Below are positions 26,118 to 34,885 of a DNA stretch of 64,000 nucleotides, one piece after another. Every line of letters starts with the position of its first letter. The stretch's first letter is position 1. A program made the translations under genes and the position numbers. Under the pieces are notes generated by a model. The model had not been told where the DNA came from, did not search any database, and was given only the letters and a program-made list of their open reading frames with translations. The stretch is from the NCBI RefSeq assembly GCF_014323705.1, contig NZ_JABVEC010000002.1, forward strand, positions 496,001-560,000, read 5' to 3'. This DNA is from Actinomadura alba (lineage in GTDB: Bacteria; Actinomycetota; Actinomycetes; Streptosporangiales; Streptosporangiaceae).

Positions 26118-27098
26118 TCAGGGCGCCGCGAGCCGCCGCGCCGGAGGCGCGGCCATCGGCACAGCGTATTGCGGCAGGCCGCGGAACCAGTCGACCGTGT
26201 GCCTGAGGCCCGTGTCGATGGATACGGGCTTGACCTCGGGGAACAGTCGTCGAAGCCGCCCGTCGGACGCCTGCGAGTCGCGAACGTCGCCGAGGCGAGG
26301 CGGCTCGTGCCGGATCTCGAGCGGAAGGTCGGTCGTCATGGCCAGCCGCTCGGCGAGTTCCAGGATCGACACCCGGCTGCCGAAGGCGAGGTTGACCGGA
26401 TCCGGGCAGGTGACGCGGTGGATCACGGCGTCGGCGAGTACCCTCGCCACCGTTCCCACGTAGGTGAAGTCACGGGTCTGCCGGCCGTCGCCGTGGACGC
26501 GCAGCGGCTCGCCGCGCAGCGCGGAGTCGATGAACGAGGGGACCACGGCCGCGTAGGCGTGGCCCGCAGGCTGTAGCGGCCCGTAGACGTTGAAGAAGCG
26601 CAGCGCCAGCGCGGGCAGGTCGAAGCTGCTGCCGTAGGCGAGCACGTAGGCCTCGGTCGCCAGCTTGCTCGCGCCGTACGGGCTGATCGGGCGGGTGGCC
26701 AGGTCCTCGTGCTTGGGCAGCGCCGGTGTGGACCCGTACACCGAGGACGAGGACGCGGCGATCATGTGGGTCGCCCCGCGCCGGCACGCTTCGAGCACGA
26801 ACACGGTGCCGGTCGCGTTGACCGCGTGGCTGGCCACCGGGCTGGTGAGCGACCGTGGGACGGACGGCCGCGCCGCGAGATGGACCACCGCGTGGGCGCC
26901 GTCGACGACCTCGTCCAGCAGTTCGCGGTCGAGGATGCTGCCCTCGATCAGGTCCGCGGCGACGCCGTCGAGGTTGCTCGCCGACCCGGTGCTGAGGTTG
27001 TCGAGTGCGGTGACCTTGGAGATCTCCGGGCGCTCGGCGAGTTCGCGGCAGAGGTTGGCTCCGATGAAGCCGGCCCCGCCGGTGACGATGACTCTCAA
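26118..27098 (-). CDS. NAD-dependent epimerase/dehydratase (UDP-glucose 4-epimerase type)
   Basis: 326 residues. The Rossmann motif VTGGAGFIGANL is at residues 5-16. The catalytic YxxxK is in SPYGASKLATEAY and the Ser in ASSSSVYG. RFFNVYGPLQ is typical of extended SDRs. It should interconvert nucleotide sugars for the polysaccharide locus; C4 epimerisation is the best guess. The start ATG overlaps the stop of the upstream GT4 gene by 4 bp, so the two are co-translated. A second enzyme of this class is at 39584. Confidence 0.85.
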   Translation of the reverse strand: MRVIVTGGAGFIGANLCRELAERPEISKVTALDNLSTGSASNLDGVAADLIEGSILDRELLDEVVDGAHAVVHLAARPSVPRSLTSPVASHAVNATGTVFVLEACRRGATHMIAASSSSVYGSTPALPKHEDLATRPISPYGASKLATEAYVLAYGSSFDLPALALRFFNVYGPLQPAGHAYAAVVPSFIDSALRGEPLRVHGDGRQTRDFTYVGTVARVLADAVIHRVTCPDPVNLAFGSRVSILELAERLAMTTDLPLEIRHEPPRLGDVRDSQASDGRLRRLFPEVKPVSIDTGLRHTVDWFRGLPQYAVPMAAPPARRLAAP

Positions 27099-28309
27099 CG
27101 GGTCTCCTGTTCAGCGAGCGAGGAGGACGGCCACCAGCCCTGGTCGACGGCGATGGAGGTGTAGAGATCGCGCATGTCACTGACCAGCCGTTCGGCGCTG
27201 AAGCGTTCGGTCGTCCAGGCCTGCGCGTGCCGGCCCATCCGAAGGCGCAGCCGGTCGTCGCCGAGCAACCGGACGGTGTGGGCGGCGAGTTCTCCCGCGC
27301 GGGTGGTGGCGAGCAGGCCGGTCACCTCGTCCTGGACGACCTCCGGGACGCCTCCCACGCGGGTGGCGACCGCCGGCAGGCCGGCCAGCCCCGCCTCGAT
27401 GAGCGAGACCGGCATTCCCTCGTTGTCGGAGGTGAGGAGGACGACGTCCGCCGCCGCGTACACGGTCTCGACGTCCGCTCGCCAGCCCAGCAGGAGCAGC
27501 GCTCCGTCCACGTCACCGGCCGTGGCGGCGACCTCGGGCAGCAGGTCCCCGTCGCCGCACACGACGAATCGCGCGGTGGGCAGGTCGCGGCGGACGGCGC
27601 GCGCCACTTCGACGAACCGGTCCGGGCGCTTGATTCCGGTCACCCGCCCGACATAGGCGACGACGGGCGCGTCCAAGGGCAGCCCGAGGGTGCGCCGTGC
27701 CGTCTCGCGGTCGGGAAGCGGGCCGAGGTCGGTGCCGGGCGGCACGACGTGGTACTGGCCGGCCCGCCCGATCCGGGCGCTCACGAGGTCGTCACGTACC
27801 TGCCCGCCGACGGCGACCAGATGGTCGGTGCGCTTCGCGAGCATGCGCTCGGTGTGCACGATCAGCCGGGTCTTCGGTGGTGAGAAGTAGCCGTGCAGCA
27901 GATGGCCGTGGAATGTGTGGACCCGCACCGGCACCCCGGCCATGACCGCTGCCAGCCGGCCGAGCACCCCGGCCTTGGCGGTGTGGGTGTGCACGATGTG
28001 CGGCCGGAACCGGCGCATGGCCGACGTGAGCCGGATCAGGGCGCGGAGGTCGTCGGCCGGGCGGACCGAGCGGCCCAGCGTGGCGACGCGGCGTACCCGC
28101 ACGTCGGGCGCGCACAGGTCGACGTAGTCGGCTTCGTCCGGCCCGACGAGCCCGCAGTAGACCCGATGGTCGAAGTGTTCGGTGTCCAGGCCTCGCATCA
28201 GTGCCGTGACCTGCATCGCAGGGCCACCGATGTTCATCCGTGCGATGACCCGCATCACCCTGATGCGCCTGTCGCTCAACGTACGCCCCCCGCGTCGCAG
28301 CTTGATCAC
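27095..28309 (-). CDS. Family 4 glycosyltransferase
   Basis: Up to 404 residues from GTG 28309. A TTG at 28279 (giving MSDRRIRVMRVI) is a good alternative because GGGGGG precedes it while the GTG has no ribosome binding site. Motifs are VIARMNIGGPAMQVTALMRGL at the start, HTHTAKAGVLGRLAA, and the donor site TSDNEGMPVSLIEAGLAGLPAVAT. It is a cytoplasmic GT-B enzyme adding a sugar to the repeat unit on the lipid carrier. It forms an operon with the epimerase downstream. Confidence 0.87.
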   Translation of the reverse strand: MIKLRRGGRTLSDRRIRVMRVIARMNIGGPAMQVTALMRGLDTEHFDHRVYCGLVGPDEADYVDLCAPDVRVRRVATLGRSVRPADDLRALIRLTSAMRRFRPHIVHTHTAKAGVLGRLAAVMAGVPVRVHTFHGHLLHGYFSPPKTRLIVHTERMLAKRTDHLVAVGGQVRDDLVSARIGRAGQYHVVPPGTDLGPLPDRETARRTLGLPLDAPVVAYVGRVTGIKRPDRFVEVARAVRRDLPTARFVVCGDGDLLPEVAATAGDVDGALLLLGWRADVETVYAAADVVLLTSDNEGMPVSLIEAGLAGLPAVATRVGGVPEVVQDEVTGLLATTRAGELAAHTVRLLGDDRLRLRMGRHAQAWTTERFSAERLVSDMRDLYTSIAVDQGWWPSSSLAEQETR

Positions 28310-28618
28310 TCAACGTACATAGACGTCACGCTCCGTGCAACGCGCAACGCGCGGACGGCGGAATGTGCGGATGATCACGACGAATTACGGGGTGGCCGGA
28401 CTAGTTGGCACCCGACCCTTTCGGAATCTATTCTGCGGAAAGTCGACCTCTATTTCGGCCGCCTCAGAGCAGCCCAAAAGGAGTCCGCGCCCATTTAGAA
28501 AGCATCGCGATCAGGGCGTGATAACTTGTGCACCGTTCCCCTAACTGCTTCCGGCAGTGCTATAGGGAGAATTCATCGTGGGCAAGGGGATTGTCCATTT
28601 CTGTTCGGGGGGAGCCTT
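28310..28618. other. Intergenic region between divergent polysaccharide genes
   Basis: About 310 bp, clearly more AT-rich than its surroundings, between the minus-strand GT4 gene and the plus-strand beta-helix gene. It must hold both promoters. TATAGGGAGAATTC at about 28561-28574 may be part of the plus-strand promoter. No convincing gene, riboswitch or repeat was seen. Confidence 0.4.
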
Positions 28619-29536
28619 ATGGGTTCATTTTCTAAGAGAGTCCGTGGCGTGGCGGTCGCCGCCGTGGCGGGAGTGGGACTGACGGCGATGCCGTCGGCCG
28701 CACACGCCGCGCCGACGGCGGTCGTGGCGGTGTCGTGCAACACGCCGGCGCTGATCGCGGCGATCACCGCGGCGAACGCCGCCACCTCACAGACACTCAG
28801 GCTGGCCACGGGCTGCACTTACGACCTCACCGCTGCGGCCCAGACCGGTACCCGCGGGCCGAACGGGCTGCCGATCATCACCGGCAACGTCACTCTGGTC
28901 GGCAGAAACACCACCATCAGGCGGAACGCGGCCGCGTTGTTCCGCATCGTCGAGGTCTCGGCCGGTGCGGGGCTCGCCCTTCGCGGGATCACCCTCACCG
29001 GCGGTGACGGCGGCGCGAACACCGGTGGTGCCATCCTCAACGCCCGCGGCAGGGTGCTGCTCTTCCGGAGCCTCGTGTTCGGCAACACCGCCGACAACGG
29101 GGGCGGCATCTCCAATGACAGTGGCTCGCTGAGGCTGGTGAGCAGCACGGTGAGGAACAACACCACCGGCATCGGTGGCGGTGGCGGTGGCATCTACAAC
29201 GACGGCGGCATGCTGGTGAAGTTCAGCCGGGTCAACTCCAACCGGGCCAACACCGACGGTGGCGGCATTTACAACGAACTCGGCGGCAGAGCCTATATGT
29301 ACCGCAGCGACATCGTCGGCAACATCGCCGTGAGCGAGGGTGGCGGCATCTACAACGGAAACGGTGGCTACCTGCGGGGTGATCTGGTGCGGGTCTCGTT
29401 CAACGGGGCGGCGTCCGGTGGCGGCCACTACAACCTGGGCGCCCCGGGAAGTGGGGCTTTCACGCGCAGCGCCGTCACGCAGAACAATCCCAACAACTGC
29501 GCTCCTCTCGGCACGGTTCCGGGATGCACGGGCTGA
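28619..29536 (+). CDS. Secreted right-handed beta-helix protein
   Basis: 305 residues from ATG 28619, with GGGGGGAG just upstream; the open frame before it lacks such a site. A Sec signal (about 1-31, ending AAHAAP) is followed by repeated rungs containing GGGISNDSG, GGGIYNDGG, GGGIYNELGG and GGGIYNGNGG (about residues 155-265). These are typical of parallel beta-helix proteins of the polysaccharide-lyase or adhesin type. No catalytic residues are evident. Its position inside the exopolysaccharide locus suggests it binds, cuts or scaffolds the exported polymer. Confidence 0.8.
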   Translation: MGSFSKRVRGVAVAAVAGVGLTAMPSAAHAAPTAVVAVSCNTPALIAAITAANAATSQTLRLATGCTYDLTAAAQTGTRGPNGLPIITGNVTLVGRNTTIRRNAAALFRIVEVSAGAGLALRGITLTGGDGGANTGGAILNARGRVLLFRSLVFGNTADNGGGISNDSGSLRLVSSTVRNNTTGIGGGGGGIYNDGGMLVKFSRVNSNRANTDGGGIYNELGGRAYMYRSDIVGNIAVSEGGGIYNGNGGYLRGDLVRVSFNGAASGGGHYNLGAPGSGAFTRSAVTQNNPNNCAPLGTVPGCTG

Positions 29537-29682
29537 CATTCCGCCTTTGTCTGCTTCTGGTAGTCACGCTTTCTTGACGGCTACCGCCTGCCGGGTGGCG
29601 GGGACGGACCTCGCCGCCCGGCAGAGACAGCGGTGCGAAGAATGGGGTTGCGGCCCTGGTCGCCGGTTGTGGTCGACGTGGA

Positions 29683-30576
29683 ATGGAGCAGCGTGTGATC
29701 TGCAGAGTCAGAGTCCGGCCGCGGCGCCGACTCATCAAGGCCGCGCACCGACACGTGTTCTGGCGCGTCCCCGGCCTGCAGAGGCTGGTGCGGGCGGGCG
29801 CCGGCCGGGGGTATGTCGCTCCGGCGGTGTGGCGGCGGTTACAGCCCCTCGGCCAGTGGACGTTACACGCCCCTGACGGCACGCCGTTCGTCTACGACGC
29901 CGTCGAGCACGACGGGCTGGCCCGGCACATCGTCTGGACGGACATGCGGGACTGGGAGAGCACGACGCAACCCGTGCTCTTCGATCTCGCGAGGCGGTCG
30001 GAGGTGTTCGTCGACGTCGGCGCGTACTCGGGGATCTACACCCTGCTCGCCTGCGTCGCCAACCCCCGGCTCCGCGCCGTCGCGTTCGAGCCCAACCCCG
30101 TCAAGCTTCCGCAGCTGCGGTCCAACGTCATCGTCAACGGCTTGCAGGACAGGGTGACCATCGTCGGCAAGGCCCTGGCCGCGGAGGCCGGTTGCGCCAC
30201 GCTCACGATCCCCTCCGACGACTCGGCGGCTTCGCTCGGCACCGCTCGGCCGTCCGTCCGTACGGTGGACGTCGACGTGACGACCGGCGACGAGGCCCTG
30301 GGCGACCTGCCGGTCGGGCTCATCAAGATCGATGTCGAGGGCTTCGAGCCCGAGGTGATCAACGGGATGCCGCGGCTTCTCCGCACCTGGCGGCCCAGGA
30401 TCATCGCCGAGTGCCTCAATCCCGACTCGCTGGACAAGGTCCGCGAATCGGCGTCGGCGTTCGGCTACCGGCACGCGTATCACCTCACCCGCGAGGGGCC
30501 GATCCGGCTCGAGGCGCGGTCCTTCCACCCCTGCAACTACCTGTTCGCGACCGAGCCGGTGACGGCCACGTCATGA
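29683..30576 (+). CDS. FkbM-family SAM-dependent methyltransferase
   Basis: 297 residues. The SAM-binding loop is VFVDVGAYSGIYTLLAC (about 108-124), followed by VAFEPNPVKLPQLRSNV and IKIDVEGFEPEVINGM, all hallmarks of FkbM methyltransferases. These O-methylate sugars or other hydroxyl groups. It is probably the first gene of a plus-strand run continuing to 36222. The basic first 40 residues (RVRPRRRLIKAAHRH) are outside the core domain. Start ATG 29683 lacks a strong ribosome binding site, so the true start may be slightly downstream. Confidence 0.85.
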   Translation: MEQRVICRVRVRPRRRLIKAAHRHVFWRVPGLQRLVRAGAGRGYVAPAVWRRLQPLGQWTLHAPDGTPFVYDAVEHDGLARHIVWTDMRDWESTTQPVLFDLARRSEVFVDVGAYSGIYTLLACVANPRLRAVAFEPNPVKLPQLRSNVIVNGLQDRVTIVGKALAAEAGCATLTIPSDDSAASLGTARPSVRTVDVDVTTGDEALGDLPVGLIKIDVEGFEPEVINGMPRLLRTWRPRIIAECLNPDSLDKVRESASAFGYRHAYHLTREGPIRLEARSFHPCNYLFATEPVTATS

Positions 30577-30591
30577 GGGGATGTCGGTCTG

Positions 30592-31767
30592 GTGCTGAGC
30601 GATGAACGCACACTGTCACGTACCGTCCCGCCGCGCGGTGAATCCCCGGCGGGACCCGCCCGGGTCCTTCTGCTGATCGGGCAGCTCGGCCTGGGCGGCA
30701 CTGAGAAGCAGGTCGCCCTTCTCGCCCGCGGGCTGCGCACGCGCGGAATCGATGTCCGGGTTCTCGTGCTGTTCGAGGGCGGGGCCTGGGAGAACGACCT
30801 GAATGCGGCCGGCGTGCCGGTGGTCCACCTCGGCTTTCACCGCAGGGTGGCCGGCTGGCGGATGCTGCCGGGCAACCTCGCGGCGTTCCGCAGGTTCGTG
30901 CGCCATCTGCGCCGCATGCGGCCGGACGTGCTGCATGCGTTCCTGTACCACAGCTACGTGACCGCGGCCCCCGCCGCCAGGCTGGCCCGGGTGCCGGTGC
31001 TCGTAGCGGGTCGCCGCAGCCTTGGGGACTACAAACAGGAGCGCCGCGCGCTGCTGGCGGCCGAGCGCGCCGCGACGAGCCTGACCGACCTGCTGATCGC
31101 CAACGCGCACTCGGTCGCCGACGACACACTGCGCCACGAAGGGGTACCGCCCCGCAAGCTCACCGTGGTCTACAACGGGCTCCCCGACTCCGCCTTCGCC
31201 CCGGCCGTTCCGGCGGCGATCGACACCGACCTGCCCGTGGTCCTGTGCGTCGCGAACCTCAAGCGCTACAAGGGCCACCGGTATCTGCTCGACGCCGTGG
31301 CGCGGCTCCGGCCGGGCCTTCCCTGCACGCTGGCGCTCGCCGGCGCGGGACCGGAACGCCCGGCGCTGGAACGCCAGGCCGACCGGCTCGGCATCGACGT
31401 GCGCTTCCTCGGGGCACGGACCGACGTCGCCCGGCTGCTGGCCAGGGCGGACGTCGTGGTCCTCCCGTCCCTGCACGAGGGCATGAGCAACGCCGTCATG
31501 GAGGCGATGGCGGCGGGGCTGCCGGTGGTCGCCTCCGACGTCGGGGGGACCGCCGAGCTGATCCGTGACCGGGGTGTGCTGGTGCCGCCCGCCGACGCGG
31601 GTGCGCTCGCCGCCGGGCTCGAGCGCGTGCTCACCGACCCGGCGTTCGCGGCGCGGCTGGGTGAGCGGGCCCGCGCTTGGAGCCGGGAGCACCTGCACGT
31701 CGATGGCATGGTCGACCAGCACGTTCGAATCTACGGGGAACTTCTGGAGCGCCGATGTGCGGAATAG
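30592..31767 (+). CDS. Family 4 glycosyltransferase
   Basis: 391 residues from GTG 30592, 15 bp after the methyltransferase. The N-terminal donor/acceptor lobe starts VLLLIGQLGLGGTEKQVALLARGL. The C-terminal nucleotide-sugar site is LPSLHEGMSNAVMEAMAAGLPVVASDVGGTAELI. It resembles the GT4 enzyme encoded at 33749, and the two probably arose by duplication. The last 13 bp overlap the start of the asparagine-synthetase-like gene, indicating coupling. Likely role: assembly of the polysaccharide repeat unit. Confidence 0.88.
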   Translation: MLSDERTLSRTVPPRGESPAGPARVLLLIGQLGLGGTEKQVALLARGLRTRGIDVRVLVLFEGGAWENDLNAAGVPVVHLGFHRRVAGWRMLPGNLAAFRRFVRHLRRMRPDVLHAFLYHSYVTAAPAARLARVPVLVAGRRSLGDYKQERRALLAAERAATSLTDLLIANAHSVADDTLRHEGVPPRKLTVVYNGLPDSAFAPAVPAAIDTDLPVVLCVANLKRYKGHRYLLDAVARLRPGLPCTLALAGAGPERPALERQADRLGIDVRFLGARTDVARLLARADVVVLPSLHEGMSNAVMEAMAAGLPVVASDVGGTAELIRDRGVLVPPADAGALAAGLERVLTDPAFAARLGERARAWSREHLHVDGMVDQHVRIYGELLERRCAE

Positions 31768-33752
31768 CCGGTGTCGTGTCCACAGCCGGCGTCCAGGCGG
31801 GTCTCGTGCGCCGGATGTGCGACGTCATGGTCCACCGCGGCCCGGACGGCGAGGGCTTCCACGAGGACCACGACGCCGTGCTCGGCATGCGCCGGCTGGC
31901 GATCATCGACGTGGCCGGCGGTGACCAGCCCGTCTACAACGAGGACCGCACCGTGGTCGCGGTCTTCAACGGGGAGATCTACAACTTCCGCGAGCTGCGG
32001 GACGAAATGCGGGGAAAAGGGCACCGCTTCACCAGTGAGGGTGACACGGAATGCCTGGTCCACCTGTACGAGGAGTACGGCGACGAGTTCGTGCACCGGC
32101 TGCGCGGCATGTTCGCCTTCGCCATCTGGGACCGCCGCAGGCGACGGCTGCTGCTCGCCCGCGACCGCGTGGGCAAGAAGCCGCTGTACTGGAGGGCCGG
32201 CGGCCGCTCGCTGTCGTTCGGCTCGGAGTTGAAGTCGCTGGTGCGCGATCCCGCGTTGCGGCGTGAGGTCGACCCCGTGGCGCTGCACCACTACCTGACC
32301 TACCAGTACGTGCCGGCTCCGTGGTCGATCTACCAAGGGGTCCAGAAGCTGCCGCCAGGGCATCTGCTGGTCTGGCAGGACGGCGTGCACGAGCTGCGCC
32401 GGTACTGGCGGCTGGACTTCACGCCGCATCGCGTCGAGGACGAGAACGAGGCCGCCGAGCGGCTCCGCGAGCTGCTGCTCGACGCCACCCGGGTCCGGAT
32501 GGTGAGCGAGCGCCCGCTGGGCGCGTTCCTGTCCGGCGGGATCGACTCGTCGGCGGTCGTCGCCGCGATGGCGCGCCAGTCCGGTGAGCGCGTGAAGACC
32601 TTCAGCATCGGGTTCGACGACCGGAACTTCGACGAGCGGCGCTACGCGCGCAAGCTCGCCGAGCTGTACGACACCGACCACCACGAGATGGTGGTCACCC
32701 CTTCCGCTCTGGACGTCCTGCCGACGCTCGTCTGGCACTTCGACGAGCCGTTCGCCGACTCCTCGGCGATCCCGAGCTTCTACGTGGCCAGGATGAGCCG
32801 CGAACACGTCACCGTGGTGCTCAACGGCGACGGCGGCGACGAGAGTTTCGGCGGGTACGGCCGTTACCTGGCGATGGCGCGTACCGACCGGATCAGGGTC
32901 CCCCCGAGTTCCCAGGCCTGGCTGGCCCGGGCCGGTTCCGCGATCCTCGGCCGTACCGCGCCGCGTTCGTCGCTGCGGAAGGTGGGCCGGGTCCTCGAAC
33001 TGCTCGGACAGCCGCATTCGCGCCGGTACGCGGGGCTCGTCTCGTACTTCACGCCGGCCCAGAAGCTCGCGCTCTACACCGGCGAGCTCCGGGAGCAGGT
33101 CGCGCACGAAGACAGCTACGAGCTGCTCGACGAGGTCGTGGCCGCGTCCCGCGCCGACTCCACCCTCGGCCAGATCATGGACGCCGACGTCAACACCTAC
33201 CTGCCCGGTGATCTGCTGGTGAAGGTGGACATCACCACGATGGCCAACTCACTCGAGGCCAGGTCGCCGCTGCTGGACCATCACCTGATGGAATGGGCCG
33301 CCGGGGTGCCGGCCAATTTGAAGATCCGCTCGGGCACGACCAAGTATCTGCTGAAGAAGGCCGTGGCGCCGTGGCTGCCGACCGAGCTGATCACCCGGCC
33401 GAAGATGGGGTTCGGCGTCCCGCTGGCGGCCTGGCTGCGTACCGACCTGCGCGAGCTGTCATGGGACGTGCTCACCGACCGTACCGCCAGATCGCGTGGG
33501 TTCTTCCGGCCGGAGGCGGTCGTGGCGCTGCTCGAGCAGCACGACTCGAACTGCGATCACAGCAGCCGCATCTGGGCGCTCATCCAGTTCGAGCTCTGGC
33601 ATCGCATGTTCGTCGACGATCCGCACCCGGCCGGCGTGCCGTATCCCTCGGATGGACCGCATCCCTCGGGTGGGCCGTATCCGTCCGGTGGGCCGTACCC
33701 GTCGGATGGCGAGCTGCCCTCGTGCGGCGACGCCAGGCCGCGGTCGACATGA
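31755..33752 (+). CDS. asnB: Asparagine synthetase B-type glutamine amidotransferase
   Basis: 665 residues from ATG 31755. This start gives MCGIAGVV, with Cys2 as the N-terminal nucleophile of the glutaminase domain (about 1-215). The synthetase domain has the ATP-pyrophosphatase loop SGGIDSS (about 261-267). Homologues in polysaccharide loci often amidate uronic acids or peptides rather than make free asparagine; this fits the nucleotide-sugar dehydrogenase at 41705. The C-terminus ends in a four-fold hexapeptide repeat (PYPSDG-like) beyond the conserved domain. It overlaps both neighbours, so it is translated as part of an operon. Confidence 0.88.
   Translation: MCGIAGVVSTAGVQAGLVRRMCDVMVHRGPDGEGFHEDHDAVLGMRRLAIIDVAGGDQPVYNEDRTVVAVFNGEIYNFRELRDEMRGKGHRFTSEGDTECLVHLYEEYGDEFVHRLRGMFAFAIWDRRRRRLLLARDRVGKKPLYWRAGGRSLSFGSELKSLVRDPALRREVDPVALHHYLTYQYVPAPWSIYQGVQKLPPGHLLVWQDGVHELRRYWRLDFTPHRVEDENEAAERLRELLLDATRVRMVSERPLGAFLSGGIDSSAVVAAMARQSGERVKTFSIGFDDRNFDERRYARKLAELYDTDHHEMVVTPSALDVLPTLVWHFDEPFADSSAIPSFYVARMSREHVTVVLNGDGGDESFGGYGRYLAMARTDRIRVPPSSQAWLARAGSAILGRTAPRSSLRKVGRVLELLGQPHSRRYAGLVSYFTPAQKLALYTGELREQVAHEDSYELLDEVVAASRADSTLGQIMDADVNTYLPGDLLVKVDITTMANSLEARSPLLDHHLMEWAAGVPANLKIRSGTTKYLLKKAVAPWLPTELITRPKMGFGVPLAAWLRTDLRELSWDVLTDRTARSRGFFRPEAVVALLEQHDSNCDHSSRIWALIQFELWHRMFVDDPHPAGVPYPSDGPHPSGGPYPSGGPYPSDGELPSCGDARPRST
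33639..33710 (+). repeat. Four 18-bp tandem coding repeats in the AsnB tail
   Basis: Four consecutive 18-bp units (33639, 33657, 33675, 33693) encode PYPSDG, PHPSGG, PYPSGG and PYPSDG. They are in frame and lie outside the conserved domain, so copy number may vary between strains. Confidence 0.85.
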
Positions 33753-34885
33753 CGCGCTCACGATCGGGCGGCGACCGGATGACGATCGTGCTGGCCGTCG
33801 GCTCCCTGCGGCTCGGTGGAACCGAGCACCAGGTCGTCAAGCTCGCCGTGGGGCTGCGGGACCGCGGCCACGACGTGCACGTCATCGCCCTTCGCTACGG
33901 CGGCCCGCTGCGGTCGGCGCTCAAGGCGGCCGGCGTCCCGGTGCGGGTGTTCGCCTACGACGGCGTCCGGCAGCGCGACGGCGCCGGGCGGCTGTCGCCG
34001 CGCGGGTCGCTCACGCACCTGGGAAGGCTCCTCGCCCTGTGGAGGTACTTCAGAAGCCTGCGGCCCGACGTCTGTCACGCGTTCCTCTTCGGCTGCTACA
34101 CCAGGGTGCTTCCGCTCGCGTGGGCCGCCGGGGTGCCCGTGCGGGTCAACGGTCGCCGGGGCGCGACCCCGCCGAGCCCGCTGGGCGTCCGGCGGGAGAT
34201 CCTCGACTTCCTGGGCCGCCGTGCCTCGTCCCTGTACGTGTGCAACTCGCGCGCGGGCGCCGATGAGCTCGTACGGCGCGAACGCGTGCCCGCCCGGCGG
34301 GTCGTGGTGATCTCCAATGGCGTTGACCTGCCCGACACCGTGGCCGACGTCGAAGGCCGGCCGGCCCGGGGGATCGTCGTGGCGAACCTCATCCACTACA
34401 AGGGCCACGCCGATCTGGTCGACGCGTTGACGCTGCTGGCCCGGCCGCCGAAGATGACCTTCGTCGGTGAGGGCCCGGAGCGCGACGCACTCACCCGTCT
34501 CGTCGGTGCGCGGGGGCTGACGGGCACCGTCGAGCTCACCGGGGCGGTGCCGGACGCGCGCCCGCTGTTCCTCGCCCACCAGTTCGCGGTGCTGCCCTCG
34601 CATCAGGAGGGCCTGCCGAACGCCGTGCTCGAGGCGATGGCCGCGGGGCTACCGGTGATCACGACGACGGTCGGCGGCATCCCCGAGATCGTGACCGACG
34701 GCGTCACCGGGCTGCTGGTCCCCCCGCGTGACCCCGCCGCTCTGGCGGACATGATCGAACGGGTCGCGGCCGACCCGGGCCTGCGCCTGCGGCTGGGGAC
34801 GGCCGCCAGGCGCGCGGCCGAGGACTTCGGGGTGCCCAGGTGCGCGGCGCGGCACGAGGCCGCCTACCGGGCGCACCGGTGGTGA
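33749..34885 (+). CDS. Family 4 glycosyltransferase
   Basis: 378 residues from ATG 33749, which overlaps the asnB stop; an internal ATG at 33779 directly before the core fold (MTIVLAVGSLRLGGTEHQVVKLAVG) is an alternative. The nucleotide-sugar site is LPSHQEGLPNAVLEAMAAGLPVITTTVGGIPEIV. It is close in sequence to the GT4 enzyme at 30592. It overlaps the flippase gene by 4 bp (GTGA). Probably builds the same repeat unit. Confidence 0.88.
   Translation: MTRSRSGGDRMTIVLAVGSLRLGGTEHQVVKLAVGLRDRGHDVHVIALRYGGPLRSALKAAGVPVRVFAYDGVRQRDGAGRLSPRGSLTHLGRLLALWRYFRSLRPDVCHAFLFGCYTRVLPLAWAAGVPVRVNGRRGATPPSPLGVRREILDFLGRRASSLYVCNSRAGADELVRRERVPARRVVVISNGVDLPDTVADVEGRPARGIVVANLIHYKGHADLVDALTLLARPPKMTFVGEGPERDALTRLVGARGLTGTVELTGAVPDARPLFLAHQFAVLPSHQEGLPNAVLEAMAAGLPVITTTVGGIPEIVTDGVTGLLVPPRDPAALADMIERVAADPGLRLRLGTAARRAAEDFGVPRCAARHEAAYRAHRW

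Noticed and set aside
28310-28618. Possible riboswitch or structured leader before the beta-helix gene
   Set aside because: The region is AT-rich but I could not identify the conserved core of any known riboswitch class.
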